Below are positions 9,041 to 18,044 of a DNA stretch of 64,000 nt, in pieces (the stretch's first letter is position 1; every line of letters begins with the position of its first letter). A program made the translations under genes and the position numbers. Source of the DNA: Candidatus Mediterraneibacter excrementigallinarum. GTDB taxonomy: Bacteria > Bacillota > Clostridia > Lachnospirales > Lachnospiraceae. The stretch is taken from the NCBI GenBank assembly GCA_019120075.1, contig DWVT01000127.1, forward strand, positions 1 through 64,000, in the 5' to 3' direction. The notes under the pieces are model-generated. The model was not told the origin of the DNA and did not search any database. It was given only the letters and a program-made list of their open reading frames with translations.

Positions 9041-9556
9041 TTATGCAAAAAAGACCCTGTCCGGGTACATCCGCTTGATATTCTGCATCATCTCATCCGT
9101 AAGATCCAGAAGAAGCTTGATCTTTTTCTTATTCTCCGTGATGATCATTGTATAATACGGAATATCATCGTCATAAGATGTATAATCAAATTTGGGCAGA
9201 CGTACAGTTCCCCCCTTGATCCGGTATTTCGCCACTGCGTCATGCCAGTTCGGAGCAAGGACTTCCAGTTCCTGAAGGTTAAGCTCATGTCTGTTTTTCC
9301 GGTACCGCTTCCCGTAGATCACATCGATTGACAGGGTTCCGTTTTCCAGCGTGTACTCATACCCTCTCTGACCGAAGACATCATACACAAAGTACAGCAG
9401 AGCCATCAAAAACCCCGGAAGCATAAATCCTCTTGAAAACACGATTCCCATAAGGATAAAGAGCACTGCAAGGATAATCATGCAAGCGCGGAGCACTCCG
9501 CTGAATTTCTTTTTCTTTCTTTCCACCTGTGTGACAATCCTGTAATCTGTATACAT
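9041..9556 (-). CDS. Small membrane protein, possibly DUF6106 family
   Basis: 171 residues. A charged N-terminus (QVERKKKKFSG) precedes two hydrophobic helices (about 24-65), then a soluble beta-rich tail. It resembles proteins I recall as DUF6106, whose function is unknown; this family name is from memory. It is the last gene of a minus-strand group MATE-AraC-this gene and starts 6 bases after the AraC stop, so it is probably co-transcribed. Nothing in it suggests catalysis. Confidence 0.6.
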   Translation of the reverse strand: MYTDYRIVTQVERKKKKFSGVLRACMIILAVLFILMGIVFSRGFMLPGFLMALLYFVYDVFGQRGYEYTLENGTLSIDVIYGKRYRKNRHELNLQELEVLAPNWHDAVAKYRIKGGTVRLPKFDYTSYDDDIPYYTMIITENKKKIKLLLDLTDEMMQNIKRMYPDRVFFA

Positions 9557-9562
9557 GTATTC

Positions 9563-10510
9563 TTACCATCCTTCCTCTGAATGTATGTCAAATTTCAGCA
9601 GTTCGCGCTCGTAATTCTCCGGCCGCCTTCTCCACTCCATCGGAGTGACTCCCATATACTGCCTGAAATTCCTGTTAAATGTAGAATTTGTAGAAAATCC
9701 ACACTTTGCCGCAATTTCGGCGATCGGCTCATCTGTTCTCTTCAACTGCTCACAAGCCATCCTGATCCGCACCTGATTGATATACTCCAGCGGACCTGTA
9801 TTCATATACGAAGAAAAAATCCTCCGGAAATGAGTCTCGCTGATATGGCACATGTCCGCAAGCTCTTTTACCTTGATCGGCTCATTGTAATGAGCATTGA
9901 TATATTCAAGGACATGGGCGATCATATCGGAAAACTTGCTTCCCTCCATCCCGCTCTCTTCGTGCTCACTGCTTTCCGTGTTGAGCCTTGCGATCCCCGC
10001 CAGAAAAGAGGTCAGAAGCCCTGTCGCCTCCTCCTGATAGAACTCTTCTGTCTTCCTCATGATGTCAAGGATTGCCCTCACCTGAGCCCCCAGTTCGGGA
10101 TAATCTTTCTCTCTGAGAAAGCGTGCCCGCGAATTAATCCTTCTTATCATACGTTCTGTGCGCATGGGATTGTCTCCCCCATGTGCAGCCCGCAGAACTG
10201 CATCCGCATCCACGAAAAGGAACTCCCATCTGCTTATCGTCTCATCATCGCTGTTGGTCGTATGTGGATAGTTCTGAGGGATCACCGAAAATTCCCCGCC
10301 CCCGAACCTGAGATCTTTTTTCCCGAGAGTCAGAACGCCGCTGCCCTCATAACAGTATCCGATTTCCATATAATTGTGAAAATGAAGGAAATCCTCATCC
10401 CTCCCGTAATACTGTCTCCATTTTTCTCCGAGAAGAGCGAAGAGCTTCCTACCCTCCGGCATCCTGTAATACCGGAACTCCATTTTTGGCTTTTTCTTCT
10501 TTGCGCTCAA
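9563..10510 (-). CDS. AraC-family transcriptional regulator
   Basis: 315 residues from a TTG start at 10510 that overlaps the MATE stop by four bases; an ATG at 10483 (MEFRYYRMP) is the alternative. N-terminal cupin (HFHNYMEIGYCYEG) and C-terminal double helix-turn-helix ending in TPMEWRRR. It is closely similar to the AraC protein at 268-1206 along its whole length, so the two probably arose by duplication. Translational coupling to a MATE exporter is unusual and suggests that the regulator and exporter answer to the same signal. Confidence 0.88.
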   Translation of the reverse strand: MSAKKKKPKMEFRYYRMPEGRKLFALLGEKWRQYYGRDEDFLHFHNYMEIGYCYEGSGVLTLGKKDLRFGGGEFSVIPQNYPHTTNSDDETISRWEFLFVDADAVLRAAHGGDNPMRTERMIRRINSRARFLREKDYPELGAQVRAILDIMRKTEEFYQEEATGLLTSFLAGIARLNTESSEHEESGMEGSKFSDMIAHVLEYINAHYNEPIKVKELADMCHISETHFRRIFSSYMNTGPLEYINQVRIRMACEQLKRTDEPIAEIAAKCGFSTNSTFNRNFRQYMGVTPMEWRRRPENYERELLKFDIHSEEGW

Positions 10511-11898
10511 TTGTCTGCACCTGCCTTGCTGTTCTTATCTTGGCGGGCATGGTCTGCAAGCAGAGAAGCTTTTCTCTCCCAGCCTCCGGAATAGTAACGT
10601 ACCGCTCCGACAAGCGCGGCACAGATCCATGTAATGGGTGATACAAACCACAGCCCCCTGTATCCGAAAATACCAGGAAGAAGAAATGCGCACCCGATCC
10701 TCGTGATCACCTCACTGACTCCCATGAGTACAGTTACTGCCACGTCGCCGGATGCCCTTAAAATATTATGATAAACCACCAGAACGCCTCCTGCAAGGAA
10801 AAAAACAGTAAAAATCCTCATGTATTCCATTCCATACGCAATCGATTCGGGCGTGTCCGTAAACGCCTTCATGATCGGCTCTGCCAGGAAGAACACCCCG
10901 GGGCAGAACACTCCGTAACAGATAATATTGAGCAGATAAGCGGTTCTTACCCCTTTTTTCACTCTTTTCAGATTTCCTGCCCCCGCATTCTGTCCGGCAA
11001 AAGTTCCCATTGCCGATCCGATGGCATCGGCAATCTGAAAGCCGAGTCCCTCTACTTTCAGCGCCACGCCATATGCCACGATCATCGCAGTGCTGTATGT
11101 ATTGATCACAGCCTGCAGGGTCATGTCCGAAATCGAGATAATACTCATCTGGAGTCCGGTGGGCAGGCCAGAACGTAGGATCTGCCCGATCAGATACCGG
11201 TCCGGTTTCCATTCCTTTGCACTCAGCCTCAGAACCGGCAGGATCTTCAGGGCATATGCCAGGCAGAGACCACCGGACAGGAGCTGAGAAAGCACAGTAG
11301 CATAAGCAGCTCCCTGTACCCCCATGGGAATCCAGGATACAAACGCCACATCCAGGAACACGTTCAGTACGCTGGACAGGATCAAAAACACAAGCGGCAC
11401 CACAGAATTACCCAGAGCCCGCAGCACTGCAGACGCAAAGTTATACAGCATTGTCGCGCCGCATCCAGCATAAATGATCAAAAGATACGCCGACGCATCC
11501 GGCATCAGTTCTCTGCTCGTCTGAAGGAGACGCAGGAGAGGCTCCGTCGTCGCCGCTCCTGCTGCAGTGATCAGAACTGCCATCCATATGGATACATGTA
11601 TACCGGCAGAAAACGTCTCTCTGATCTTTCTGTTTTCTCCTGCCCCGTAAAACTGAGAGATCACGATACTCACCCCGGTGGTCACTCCCATCATGACCGA
11701 GGTCATCATGTACATCGCAGTTCCGGAGATACTCACCGCCGCCAGCGCCTGATCCCCCAGATATCTTCCGACGATATATGCATCCGCAAAATTATAGATC
11801 CTCTGGAACAGCATCCCCAGAAGCACCGGAAGGGCAAATACTGCCATCTGACGAAATACCGGTCCATGTGTCATATCGGTGTTTTTTTCTTTTCCCAT
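10507..11898 (-). CDS. MATE family efflux transporter
   Basis: 463 residues, twelve hydrophobic segments in two repeated halves, starting with the usual VFRQMAVFALPVLLGML. MATE proteins exchange sodium or protons for organic cations, drugs or metabolites across the inner membrane. It heads an operon with an AraC regulator and a small membrane protein. Its promoter (11958-12021) is built like that of the GH2 beta-galactosidase, which points to induction by the same regulator and perhaps export of a sugar-related or plant compound (inference). Confidence 0.9.
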   Translation of the reverse strand: MGKEKNTDMTHGPVFRQMAVFALPVLLGMLFQRIYNFADAYIVGRYLGDQALAAVSISGTAMYMMTSVMMGVTTGVSIVISQFYGAGENRKIRETFSAGIHVSIWMAVLITAAGAATTEPLLRLLQTSRELMPDASAYLLIIYAGCGATMLYNFASAVLRALGNSVVPLVFLILSSVLNVFLDVAFVSWIPMGVQGAAYATVLSQLLSGGLCLAYALKILPVLRLSAKEWKPDRYLIGQILRSGLPTGLQMSIISISDMTLQAVINTYSTAMIVAYGVALKVEGLGFQIADAIGSAMGTFAGQNAGAGNLKRVKKGVRTAYLLNIICYGVFCPGVFFLAEPIMKAFTDTPESIAYGMEYMRIFTVFFLAGGVLVVYHNILRASGDVAVTVLMGVSEVITRIGCAFLLPGIFGYRGLWFVSPITWICAALVGAVRYYSGGWERKASLLADHARQDKNSKAGADN

Positions 11899-11957
11899 AT
11901 CTGGCTGCTCCTTCTCATCTGTTTATATTTTCCGTCACATTGACGTCTTCTTCAAGT

Positions 11958-12021
11958 ATAATACAGACCGGCTTTCATGTGTATCGCATCTCATACTAAA
12001 CAATACAATATTTCGAAACAG
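11958..12021 (-). promoter_or_regulatory. Activator-type promoter and operator of the MATE operon
   Basis: Minus-strand -10 TATTAT (11958-11963), no -35, and operator 11995-12021 (plus-strand reading ACTAAACAATA then ATTTCGAAACAG). The operator matches the one upstream of the GH2 gene at 25 of 27 positions, and the 31 bases between -10 and operator are the same length in both. This supports one AraC-type activator for both transcription units. Confidence 0.7.
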
Positions 12022-12024
12022 ACA

Positions 12025-12055
12025 GAAAAAAGCCGGAAGCTCAATGCCTCCGGCT
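12025..12055 (-). terminator. Terminator of the uxuA-reductase operon
   Basis: On the minus strand AGCCGGAGGC and GCTTCCGGCT form a near-perfect stem followed by TTTTTTC, just after the SDR stop at 12081. Confidence 0.85.
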
Positions 12056-12080
12056 GTTTCCGTCATCGTCCCCGAAACAG

Positions 12081-12929
12081 CTATACTCCTGAATAAGCAG
12101 AATATCCTCCGTCGATCGGGATACATACTCCTGTGATGAATCCGGCCGCGTCATTGTTGATCAGGAACAATACCGCTCCCACCAGTTCCTCCAGTTCTCC
12201 GAAACGTCCCATTGGAGTTCCCGCAAGGATCTTCTCGGTACGCGCCGTAGGCGTTCCGTCTTCGTTAAAGAGAAGCCCTCTGTTCTGATTTCCCACAAAG
12301 AATCCCGGAGCAATGGCGTTTACGCGGATTCCTGACTTTGCAAAGTAAGTTGCGAGCCACTGTGTAAAGTTTACGATGGCCGCTTTCGCTCCCGAATAAG
12401 CCGGAATCTTTGTCAGCGGTGTATATGCGTTCATGGAAGCAATATTCAGGATATTGCCATTCCTGTCGATCATATCCGGCGCAAACACCTGTGTCGGGAG
12501 CAGAGTTCCCAGCCAGTTCAGAGCAAACACGAATTCTACGCCGTCCTTGTCCAGATCAAAAAATGTTTTGCAGTTTTCCATATCTTTTGCTTCAAAATGG
12601 AACTCATTGTCTGTTGTTGCACGGGGATTGTTTCCGCCTGCTCCATTTATCAGGACATCACATGGTCCGAAATCAGCAAGGACCTGCTCATGAACCTGAT
12701 CCAGATTTACGCGGTCCAGCACATTTGCCTTATAGGCCTTTGCCGTGCCGCCTTCTGCTGTGATCTTATCTACAACTTTCCGGGCAGCCTCCTCATTCAG
12801 GTCAAGAACTGCCACCTTTCCGCCTGCTGCCGCAAGCTTTTCTGCAAACATTCCGCAGATCGCGCCGCCTGCACCTGTGATCACACACACTTTTCCTGTC
12901 AGGTCTGTATTCAGTACATTTTTCTCCAT
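12081..12929 (-). CDS. uxuB: SDR-family D-fructuronate (mannonate) reductase
   Basis: 282 residues, short-chain dehydrogenase fold. The NAD(P) glycine motif TGAGGAICG is at residues 18-26, the NGAGG motif at about 95, the catalytic serine in ASMNAY (Ser165), and YSGAK at 178-182. It lies 35 bases after uxuA on the same strand, so it most likely interconverts D-fructuronate and D-mannonate with NAD(H). The classic E. coli UxuB belongs to a different family; this is the short-chain type used by many Firmicutes, so the symbol is by role and context. Other sugar-acid reductions are possible. A terminator follows at once. Confidence 0.8.
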   Translation of the reverse strand: MEKNVLNTDLTGKVCVITGAGGAICGMFAEKLAAAGGKVAVLDLNEEAARKVVDKITAEGGTAKAYKANVLDRVNLDQVHEQVLADFGPCDVLINGAGGNNPRATTDNEFHFEAKDMENCKTFFDLDKDGVEFVFALNWLGTLLPTQVFAPDMIDRNGNILNIASMNAYTPLTKIPAYSGAKAAIVNFTQWLATYFAKSGIRVNAIAPGFFVGNQNRGLLFNEDGTPTARTEKILAGTPMGRFGELEELVGAVLFLINNDAAGFITGVCIPIDGGYSAYSGV

Positions 12930-12964
12930 TTTCAGTCTCTCCCATCTTTTTTCTGTTTTATCTT

Positions 12965-14017
12965 TTATTTCTTTCCCAGTTCTTTCTCACATGCTTCGAA
13001 CAGCCCGTTTAAGTAAGCAGCTCCGAGGGCACGGTCATACAGGCCGTATCCCGGTTTTCCGGTCTCTCCCCAGATCATCCTGCCGTGATCCGGACGTACA
13101 TAGCCGTCAAATCCTGTCTCTACAAGAGCTTTTGTTATTTCGTACATATCAAGCGATCCGCAGGATGAAAGGTGGGCTCTCTCCTCAAAAGAACCGTCGT
13201 CCATGATCTTGACATTTCTCATGTGCATGAATCCGATCCGGTTCATAGAAGAATATTTCCGCACCATTGCCGGAATGTCATTAAATCTGGCGCATCCCAG
13301 GGATCCGGTACACAGGCAGAGTGTATTGGACGGAGAATCCACTATGGAAAGATAACGGTCCAGGTTCTCCTCGCAGGTGATCACACGTGGAAGACCGAAG
13401 ATCGGATACGGCGGATCATCCGGATGCAGAGCCATTACTACGCCGCACTCCTCTGCTACCGGGATCACTTTCTTCAGAAATACTTCAATGTTCTCCCAGA
13501 GCCCGTCTTCGCCCAGTTCGCCGTATGCCTGGATCAGCCCGCGCACTTCATCCTGGGTGTAACTCGCATCCCATCCGGGCAGATTGATATCATCCTTGAG
13601 CGGATCCAGCCCTTTCATCTGATCCCAGTACATGACAAGGCTTGTGGATCCGTCTGGCGCTTTTTTGTCCAGCTGTGTACGTGTCCAGTCAAACACAGGC
13701 ATGAAGTTATATGTAATACACTTGATACCGTATTTCGCACAGCGACGGATATTCTCACAGTAAACATCGATGTGTCCGTCTCTTTTTTCTGTCCCGAGTT
13801 TGATATCCTCAGATACCGGGACAGACTCTACCACATCAAAGATCAGTCCATGAGCCTCGCAGTCTGCCTTCATCTTTGCCAGGCTTTCCTCCGGCCATAC
13901 TTCCCCAGGTTTCACATCATATACGGCAGAGACGATCGAGCGCATCCCGGGGATCTGAGAGATATACTCCAGAGAGATCGGGTCAGACTCGCCATACCAT
14001 CTAAAAGACATCTTCAT
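12965..14017 (-). CDS. uxuA: Mannonate dehydratase
   Basis: 350 residues, full length for UxuA. It removes water from D-mannonate to give 2-keto-3-deoxy-D-gluconate in the cytoplasm and needs a divalent metal. The protein starts [19 protein letters not shown] and shows the metal-site blocks [24 protein letters not shown] and RPDHGR. GGAGG stands 8 bases before the ATG. It is first in a two-gene operon with the reductase and is divergent from the AraC gene at 14177. Its product feeds the KDG kinase and aldolase encoded near 42 kb. Confidence 0.95.
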   Translation of the reverse strand: MKMSFRWYGESDPISLEYISQIPGMRSIVSAVYDVKPGEVWPEESLAKMKADCEAHGLIFDVVESVPVSEDIKLGTEKRDGHIDVYCENIRRCAKYGIKCITYNFMPVFDWTRTQLDKKAPDGSTSLVMYWDQMKGLDPLKDDINLPGWDASYTQDEVRGLIQAYGELGEDGLWENIEVFLKKVIPVAEECGVVMALHPDDPPYPIFGLPRVITCEENLDRYLSIVDSPSNTLCLCTGSLGCARFNDIPAMVRKYSSMNRIGFMHMRNVKIMDDGSFEERAHLSSCGSLDMYEITKALVETGFDGYVRPDHGRMIWGETGKPGYGLYDRALGAAYLNGLFEACEKELGKK

Positions 14018-14176
14018 GATTCTTTCCTCCTTCTTCTTTCAGGAGTCCTTGATCCTCCTGCTGTTCCTGCCAGTTATTGTACCACTTTTCCCAGGAATTC
14101 CTCATAGTATTTTCTGCTTGAAACATGGCAATAAATGCTCTATGATAAGTACCGGAAAGACAAGTGAGGTGATATT

Positions 14177-15037
14177 TTGTCCATTTTGCGTAAAGATGAA
14201 TTTTCCCTTCGGCAGACCATGGTCCGGCCCGATTTTGAGTGCTATCACTATCTGGACCAGGTCGCTCCTGAAGTTGATTTTCATGAACACGAGTTTTACG
14301 AAGTATTCTTTTTTCTGTCAGGAAATGTTTCATATAATATCGAAGGACGTACATATCTCCTCCGGCCCGGGGATATCCTCCTTACCGACAACAAGGATAT
14401 TCACAAACCCGAGGTGACACCGGGAAAACCCTATGAAAGATATGTTGTCTGGATCACACCGGAATTTCTTCAGGAACAGGAAAAATACGGTCCAAATCTG
14501 ACGGACTGTTTTAAAGACGCAAGCCGGAAGGAATATAAACTGATACGCCCCGACGGGAAAGCGGTCGCGCACCTGAAAAGCATTCTGGACAAGATCCTGG
14601 AATGCCGCGAGAGCAGCGAGTTCGGGAGTTCCACTCTGGAATATATTTACCTGAATGAATTTATGGTCTTCCTGAACCGGGCGTATTTCTCCACACCGGA
14701 TACAATCCCGGAGGATATCACAGAAAATGAAAAGATCAACAAGGTTGTCGCGTATATCAACGAAAACCTGGCGGAAGACCTGTCGCTCGATCGGCTTGCG
14801 GAAGTATGTTTTATAAGCAAATCCTATCTGTCCCATCAGTTCAAACAGTATACCGGTCTGAGCCTCGTTCAGTTTATCATTAAAAAAAGGCTTACTGTAG
14901 CGCGGAACATGATCCAGGAAGGCACTCCTGTCATGGAGGCGTGCATGGAATGCGGATTTAACGATTATTCCAACTTTCATAAAGCGTTCAAAAAAGAATT
15001 CGGGGTAAGCCCGAAAGAGTTTCGGTCCGTCCGATAA
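14177..15037 (+). CDS. AraC-family regulator, probably of uxuA
   Basis: 286 residues. N-terminal cupin domain (FHEHEFYEVFFFLSG, then RPGDILLTDNKDIHKP) and C-terminal double helix-turn-helix ending in SPKEFRSVR. The start is a TTG at 14177, well placed after GAGGTGA at 14166-14172; the next ATG is 14 codons in and has no ribosome site. It is divergent from uxuA across 159 bases, so control of mannonate catabolism is the natural reading. A strong hairpin at 15049-15108 closes the gene. Confidence 0.88.
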   Translation: MSILRKDEFSLRQTMVRPDFECYHYLDQVAPEVDFHEHEFYEVFFFLSGNVSYNIEGRTYLLRPGDILLTDNKDIHKPEVTPGKPYERYVVWITPEFLQEQEKYGPNLTDCFKDASRKEYKLIRPDGKAVAHLKSILDKILECRESSEFGSSTLEYIYLNEFMVFLNRAYFSTPDTIPEDITENEKINKVVAYINENLAEDLSLDRLAEVCFISKSYLSHQFKQYTGLSLVQFIIKKRLTVARNMIQEGTPVMEACMECGFNDYSNFHKAFKKEFGVSPKEFRSVR

Positions 15038-15048
15038 AAAGTGAACAC

Positions 15049-15108
15049 AGAAAAGCGGATCCTGCTGCCGGCATATCATCATGCCGTATCGCAGAGATCC
15101 GCTTTTCT
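15049..15108. terminator. Large bidirectional terminator hairpin
   Basis: A 13-bp perfect outer stem (AGAAAAGCGGATC / GATCCGCTTTTCT) contains an inner GCCGGCAT / ATGCCGT hairpin. It lies between the convergent AraC (ends 15037) and MFS (ends 15159) genes. Confidence 0.75.
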
Positions 15109-15158
15109 ATGTCTCAACTTTTTCTATTTTTTATCTTTTCTTCCCACTTCTTCTTTTC

Positions 15159-16337
15159 TCAATTTTTACGCGTCTTTCTGATCACTCCCGTGTGCATGAT
15201 CACCATGAGTACCATGATCACCAGAAGATACCACGGAAGCAGAGACGCAGAGATATGGTTTGCCAGAAGTCCGAACACCGGAGGCATCAGGCAGCTCCCC
15301 ACGTAGGCGCTCGCCATCTGGACTCCGATGAGTGCCTGGGACTTGTCTGCCCCGAAGTTGGCCGGTGTGGAATGGATGATGCAGGGATAGACCGGCGCAC
15401 ATCCCAGCCCGATCAGGATCAGTCCTCCTACTGCCGTAACCTTTCCGAAGGGAAGGAGCAGGATCACGATCCCGGCAATGATCACCGCCTGTCCCGCCCG
15501 GATCATCTGATTATCTGTAAACCGCATCATCAGGAATCCGTTAAAAAACCGGCCAACTGTAATGCCGATACAGAACAGACTGGCGTAGGACGCCGCCTCC
15601 TCCGCCGTCAGGCCGTTATGGAGCACCATATAACTGCTGCCCCAGAGCATACTGGTCTGCTCCACAGCGCAATAGCAGAAAAAAGTCACCATGATCTCCT
15701 TCGCCCCCGGGATCCGGATGATCTCTTTCAACGTGAGAGCCTTTCCGGAAGTGGCGCCTTCTTCCGGAACTGCTGCCCCCGCTCTCTTCTCCATCTTTCT
15801 CCAGATTGGCAGACTCAGGAACAGAGCCGCGCTCAGGACAACCTGGATCAGGGAGATGATCAGGTATCCCCGGTTCCAGGTCATGCCGTTTGTCAGGGCA
15901 TATCCCATAACATAAGGTCCCACGATCGTCCCCACACCCCACATGCAGTGGAGCCAGCTCATGTCCCGGCTGGTATAATGAAGCGCCACATAATTGTTCA
16001 ACGCCGCGTCAACGCTGCCGGCGCCTAATCCGTATGGAATCGCCCACAGGCAGAGGATCGGGAAGGATCCGCTGATGGAAAAACCGAACAGCGCCACAGC
16101 CGTCATGGCAACGCTGACGGCTGTCACCATTCCTGCTCCCATCTTTTTCGTCAGGCGGTCGCTCTGAAGACTGGAGATGACCGTCCCCACGGAAATAATC
16201 ATGGAGATGATCCCCGCATAGGAAACCGGCACCGACATTTCCCGGTACATGGACGGCCAGGCAGAGCCGAGCAGTGCGTCCGGAAGGCCCAGACTGATAA
16301 AGGAAACATATATAATTGCCAAAAGTATCTGTACCAT
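15159..16337 (-). CDS. MFS transporter, probable sugar permease
   Basis: 392 residues with twelve hydrophobic segments. The first reads IYVSFISLGLPDALLGSAW, and the loop between helices 2 and 3 has the MFS signature (SDRLTKKMGAG). It moves a small solute, probably a sugar or glycoside, across the inner membrane with protons or sodium. It is last in the glycosidase/esterase cluster and begins 108 bases after the esterase stop. The substrate is not readable from sequence. Confidence 0.82.
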   Translation of the reverse strand: MVQILLAIIYVSFISLGLPDALLGSAWPSMYREMSVPVSYAGIISMIISVGTVISSLQSDRLTKKMGAGMVTAVSVAMTAVALFGFSISGSFPILCLWAIPYGLGAGSVDAALNNYVALHYTSRDMSWLHCMWGVGTIVGPYVMGYALTNGMTWNRGYLIISLIQVVLSAALFLSLPIWRKMEKRAGAAVPEEGATSGKALTLKEIIRIPGAKEIMVTFFCYCAVEQTSMLWGSSYMVLHNGLTAEEAASYASLFCIGITVGRFFNGFLMMRFTDNQMIRAGQAVIIAGIVILLLPFGKVTAVGGLILIGLGCAPVYPCIIHSTPANFGADKSQALIGVQMASAYVGSCLMPPVFGLLANHISASLLPWYLLVIMVLMVIMHTGVIRKTRKN

Positions 16338-16445
16338 TTTGATTTCCTCCTGTGTAACTGTAATTAAGCCACAGGATATTCTACTCTATAAAAATTGCCA
16401 TGTCCAGTTAAATCAATTTAAAACGAAAACCCAGACAAGCAGTTT

Positions 16446-18026
16446 TTATGTATTAACCTCCGCCGGTCTTGCCGGAATCCCTGCGCTGTTGTACAGGTTC
16501 ACCAGGTACCATCCAGTCTGAGCCAATCGTACCTGTGTCGGAACAGAAGATCGTATCTCTGCTCCTGTCACGATAACCTGATTTCCCCTCGCCGCGGCTT
16601 TCATCTTTTCCATTTTCAGTTCCTGTCCGTTCTGGAATATCTGCAGACCGCCCAGAGTTTCTTTTCCCACCGCCTGGCCGTAGGGGACATTCTCTGTCAG
16701 ATACAGTCCGTCCCCGGCATTGTCGAATGTAAGGACGACCTTACCTTCTTCCACCTGAATTTCCTTTAACGAAGGGGCTTCGCACAGCACATTTCCGTCT
16801 CCGTACACTTTATTTTCCGCCAGAAGGGCAAGGCGGTGTCCCACCGGCTGTTTCTTCTTGGGATGGATATCGAACTGCATTCCCACATCCGTGATCACTG
16901 CCATCCCTGTATCCGGGACTGTCTCCGCCGCATGCTGCTGCGCTTTCCGTATCTCCACATAGTTTTTTCCGCAGCAGTCCATCCACTGCTCCAACGGAGC
17001 GATCTGCACAAACAGGAATAGAAGTTCTTCCTTCCAGAGTGCTCTCCAGCTCCGGATCATGGCAGGAAAGAGAGTCTTATATACTTCCGGATGGCAGTCC
17101 CCGTCCGTCTCCCCCTGATACCAGATCACACCCCGTATTCCATAGGGAGCGACCTGTTTCAGCATGGACTCATAAAGTCCGCAGGGTCTCCGCTCATATT
17201 TTGGTCCCATCACGGGCTGGAACTCCGCAGGATCCGACTCCGAAGCATCTGCTCCCAACTCTTCCATTTTTTTCTGAAACTCCTCCGGTGTGCATCCGAA
17301 CATCATCAGATCACCAACGGGATCTGCCAACTGATCTGTCCGCCAGTTCATCGGGTTGTTTCTGAAGTTTCTTTCATATTCCTGGAGATCAAGATTTCTT
17401 AGTGACTTCTCATACTCATCCAGATAAATCTGCCCGCCGCCTTCCCGGACCATATCTTCCGGCATCCATGCGCAGGCAGGAGTACCTCCCCAGTTGCATC
17501 CCACGATTCCCACAGGAATATTGTACTTTCTTTGGAGGTCCTTTGCGAAATAATATGCGACAGCAGAGAACCGCTCAAGCTGATCCGGCTCCGCCTTCCT
17601 CCAGAATCCGTATTGACTGAGGAAATCCGCCTCGTCGATCTGCCCCGCATAGGAAACTTCCGGATAGTCAAAAAACCGGATGTTATCGTTTTGGCAGATT
17701 TTTTTCTCCTCCGCCATATCCGCATCATATCTCATATGAAATTCCATGTTGGACTGTCCTCCCGCCAGCCACACTTCGCCCACCTGAATGTCTCCGAGTA
17801 TGATCTTATCTGAACCGGAAACGATCGTCATCTCTTCCCGAAACGATGTTTCGAAAGGTCCGCAGAGAACCTTCCACTTTCCCTCGCTGTCAGCAGCCGT
17901 ATCCGAAGTCTTCCCCTGCAAGGAGACGGATACCGATGCGCCGGGATCGGCGGTTCCCCAGACCGGGATTTCTTTGTCCCGCTGAAGTGTCATATGATCC
18001 TGAAATAACAATGCTGTCTTTAACAT
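16446..18026 (-). CDS. SGNH-type sialate O-acetylesterase family protein
   Basis: 526 residues. An N-terminal beta domain is followed by the SGNH hydrolase block AGGQSNMEF (Ser92 nucleophile), a GVIWYQGETD block, and the last block DIHPKKKQPVGHR, which carries the catalytic Asp and His. Family members remove acetyl groups from sialic acid or from acetylated plant xylan and rhamnogalacturonan. With rhamnosidases beside it, plant-glycan acetate is more likely than sialate (inference). No signal peptide, so cytoplasmic. It starts 18 bases after the broken hydrolase. Confidence 0.85.
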   Translation of the reverse strand: MLKTALLFQDHMTLQRDKEIPVWGTADPGASVSVSLQGKTSDTAADSEGKWKVLCGPFETSFREEMTIVSGSDKIILGDIQVGEVWLAGGQSNMEFHMRYDADMAEEKKICQNDNIRFFDYPEVSYAGQIDEADFLSQYGFWRKAEPDQLERFSAVAYYFAKDLQRKYNIPVGIVGCNWGGTPACAWMPEDMVREGGGQIYLDEYEKSLRNLDLQEYERNFRNNPMNWRTDQLADPVGDLMMFGCTPEEFQKKMEELGADASESDPAEFQPVMGPKYERRPCGLYESMLKQVAPYGIRGVIWYQGETDGDCHPEVYKTLFPAMIRSWRALWKEELLFLFVQIAPLEQWMDCCGKNYVEIRKAQQHAAETVPDTGMAVITDVGMQFDIHPKKKQPVGHRLALLAENKVYGDGNVLCEAPSLKEIQVEEGKVVLTFDNAGDGLYLTENVPYGQAVGKETLGGLQIFQNGQELKMEKMKAAARGNQVIVTGAEIRSSVPTQVRLAQTGWYLVNLYNSAGIPARPAEVNT

Positions 18027-18044
18027 GGGCTTCCTCCTCTGTCA

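Noticed and set aside
14018..14105. A Trp- and Gln-rich open frame (RNSWEKWYNNWQEQQEDQG) running into the uxuA start, possibly a leader peptide
   Set aside because: It has no ribosome site, lies in the untranslated leader and overlaps the uxuA ribosome site; no attenuator hairpin follows.
14127..16410. ACATGGCAAT shared between the AraC promoter near 14127 and the MFS upstream region near 16400
   Set aside because: Ten matching bases at different spacing to the -10 elements are expected by chance between AT-rich gaps of this total length.
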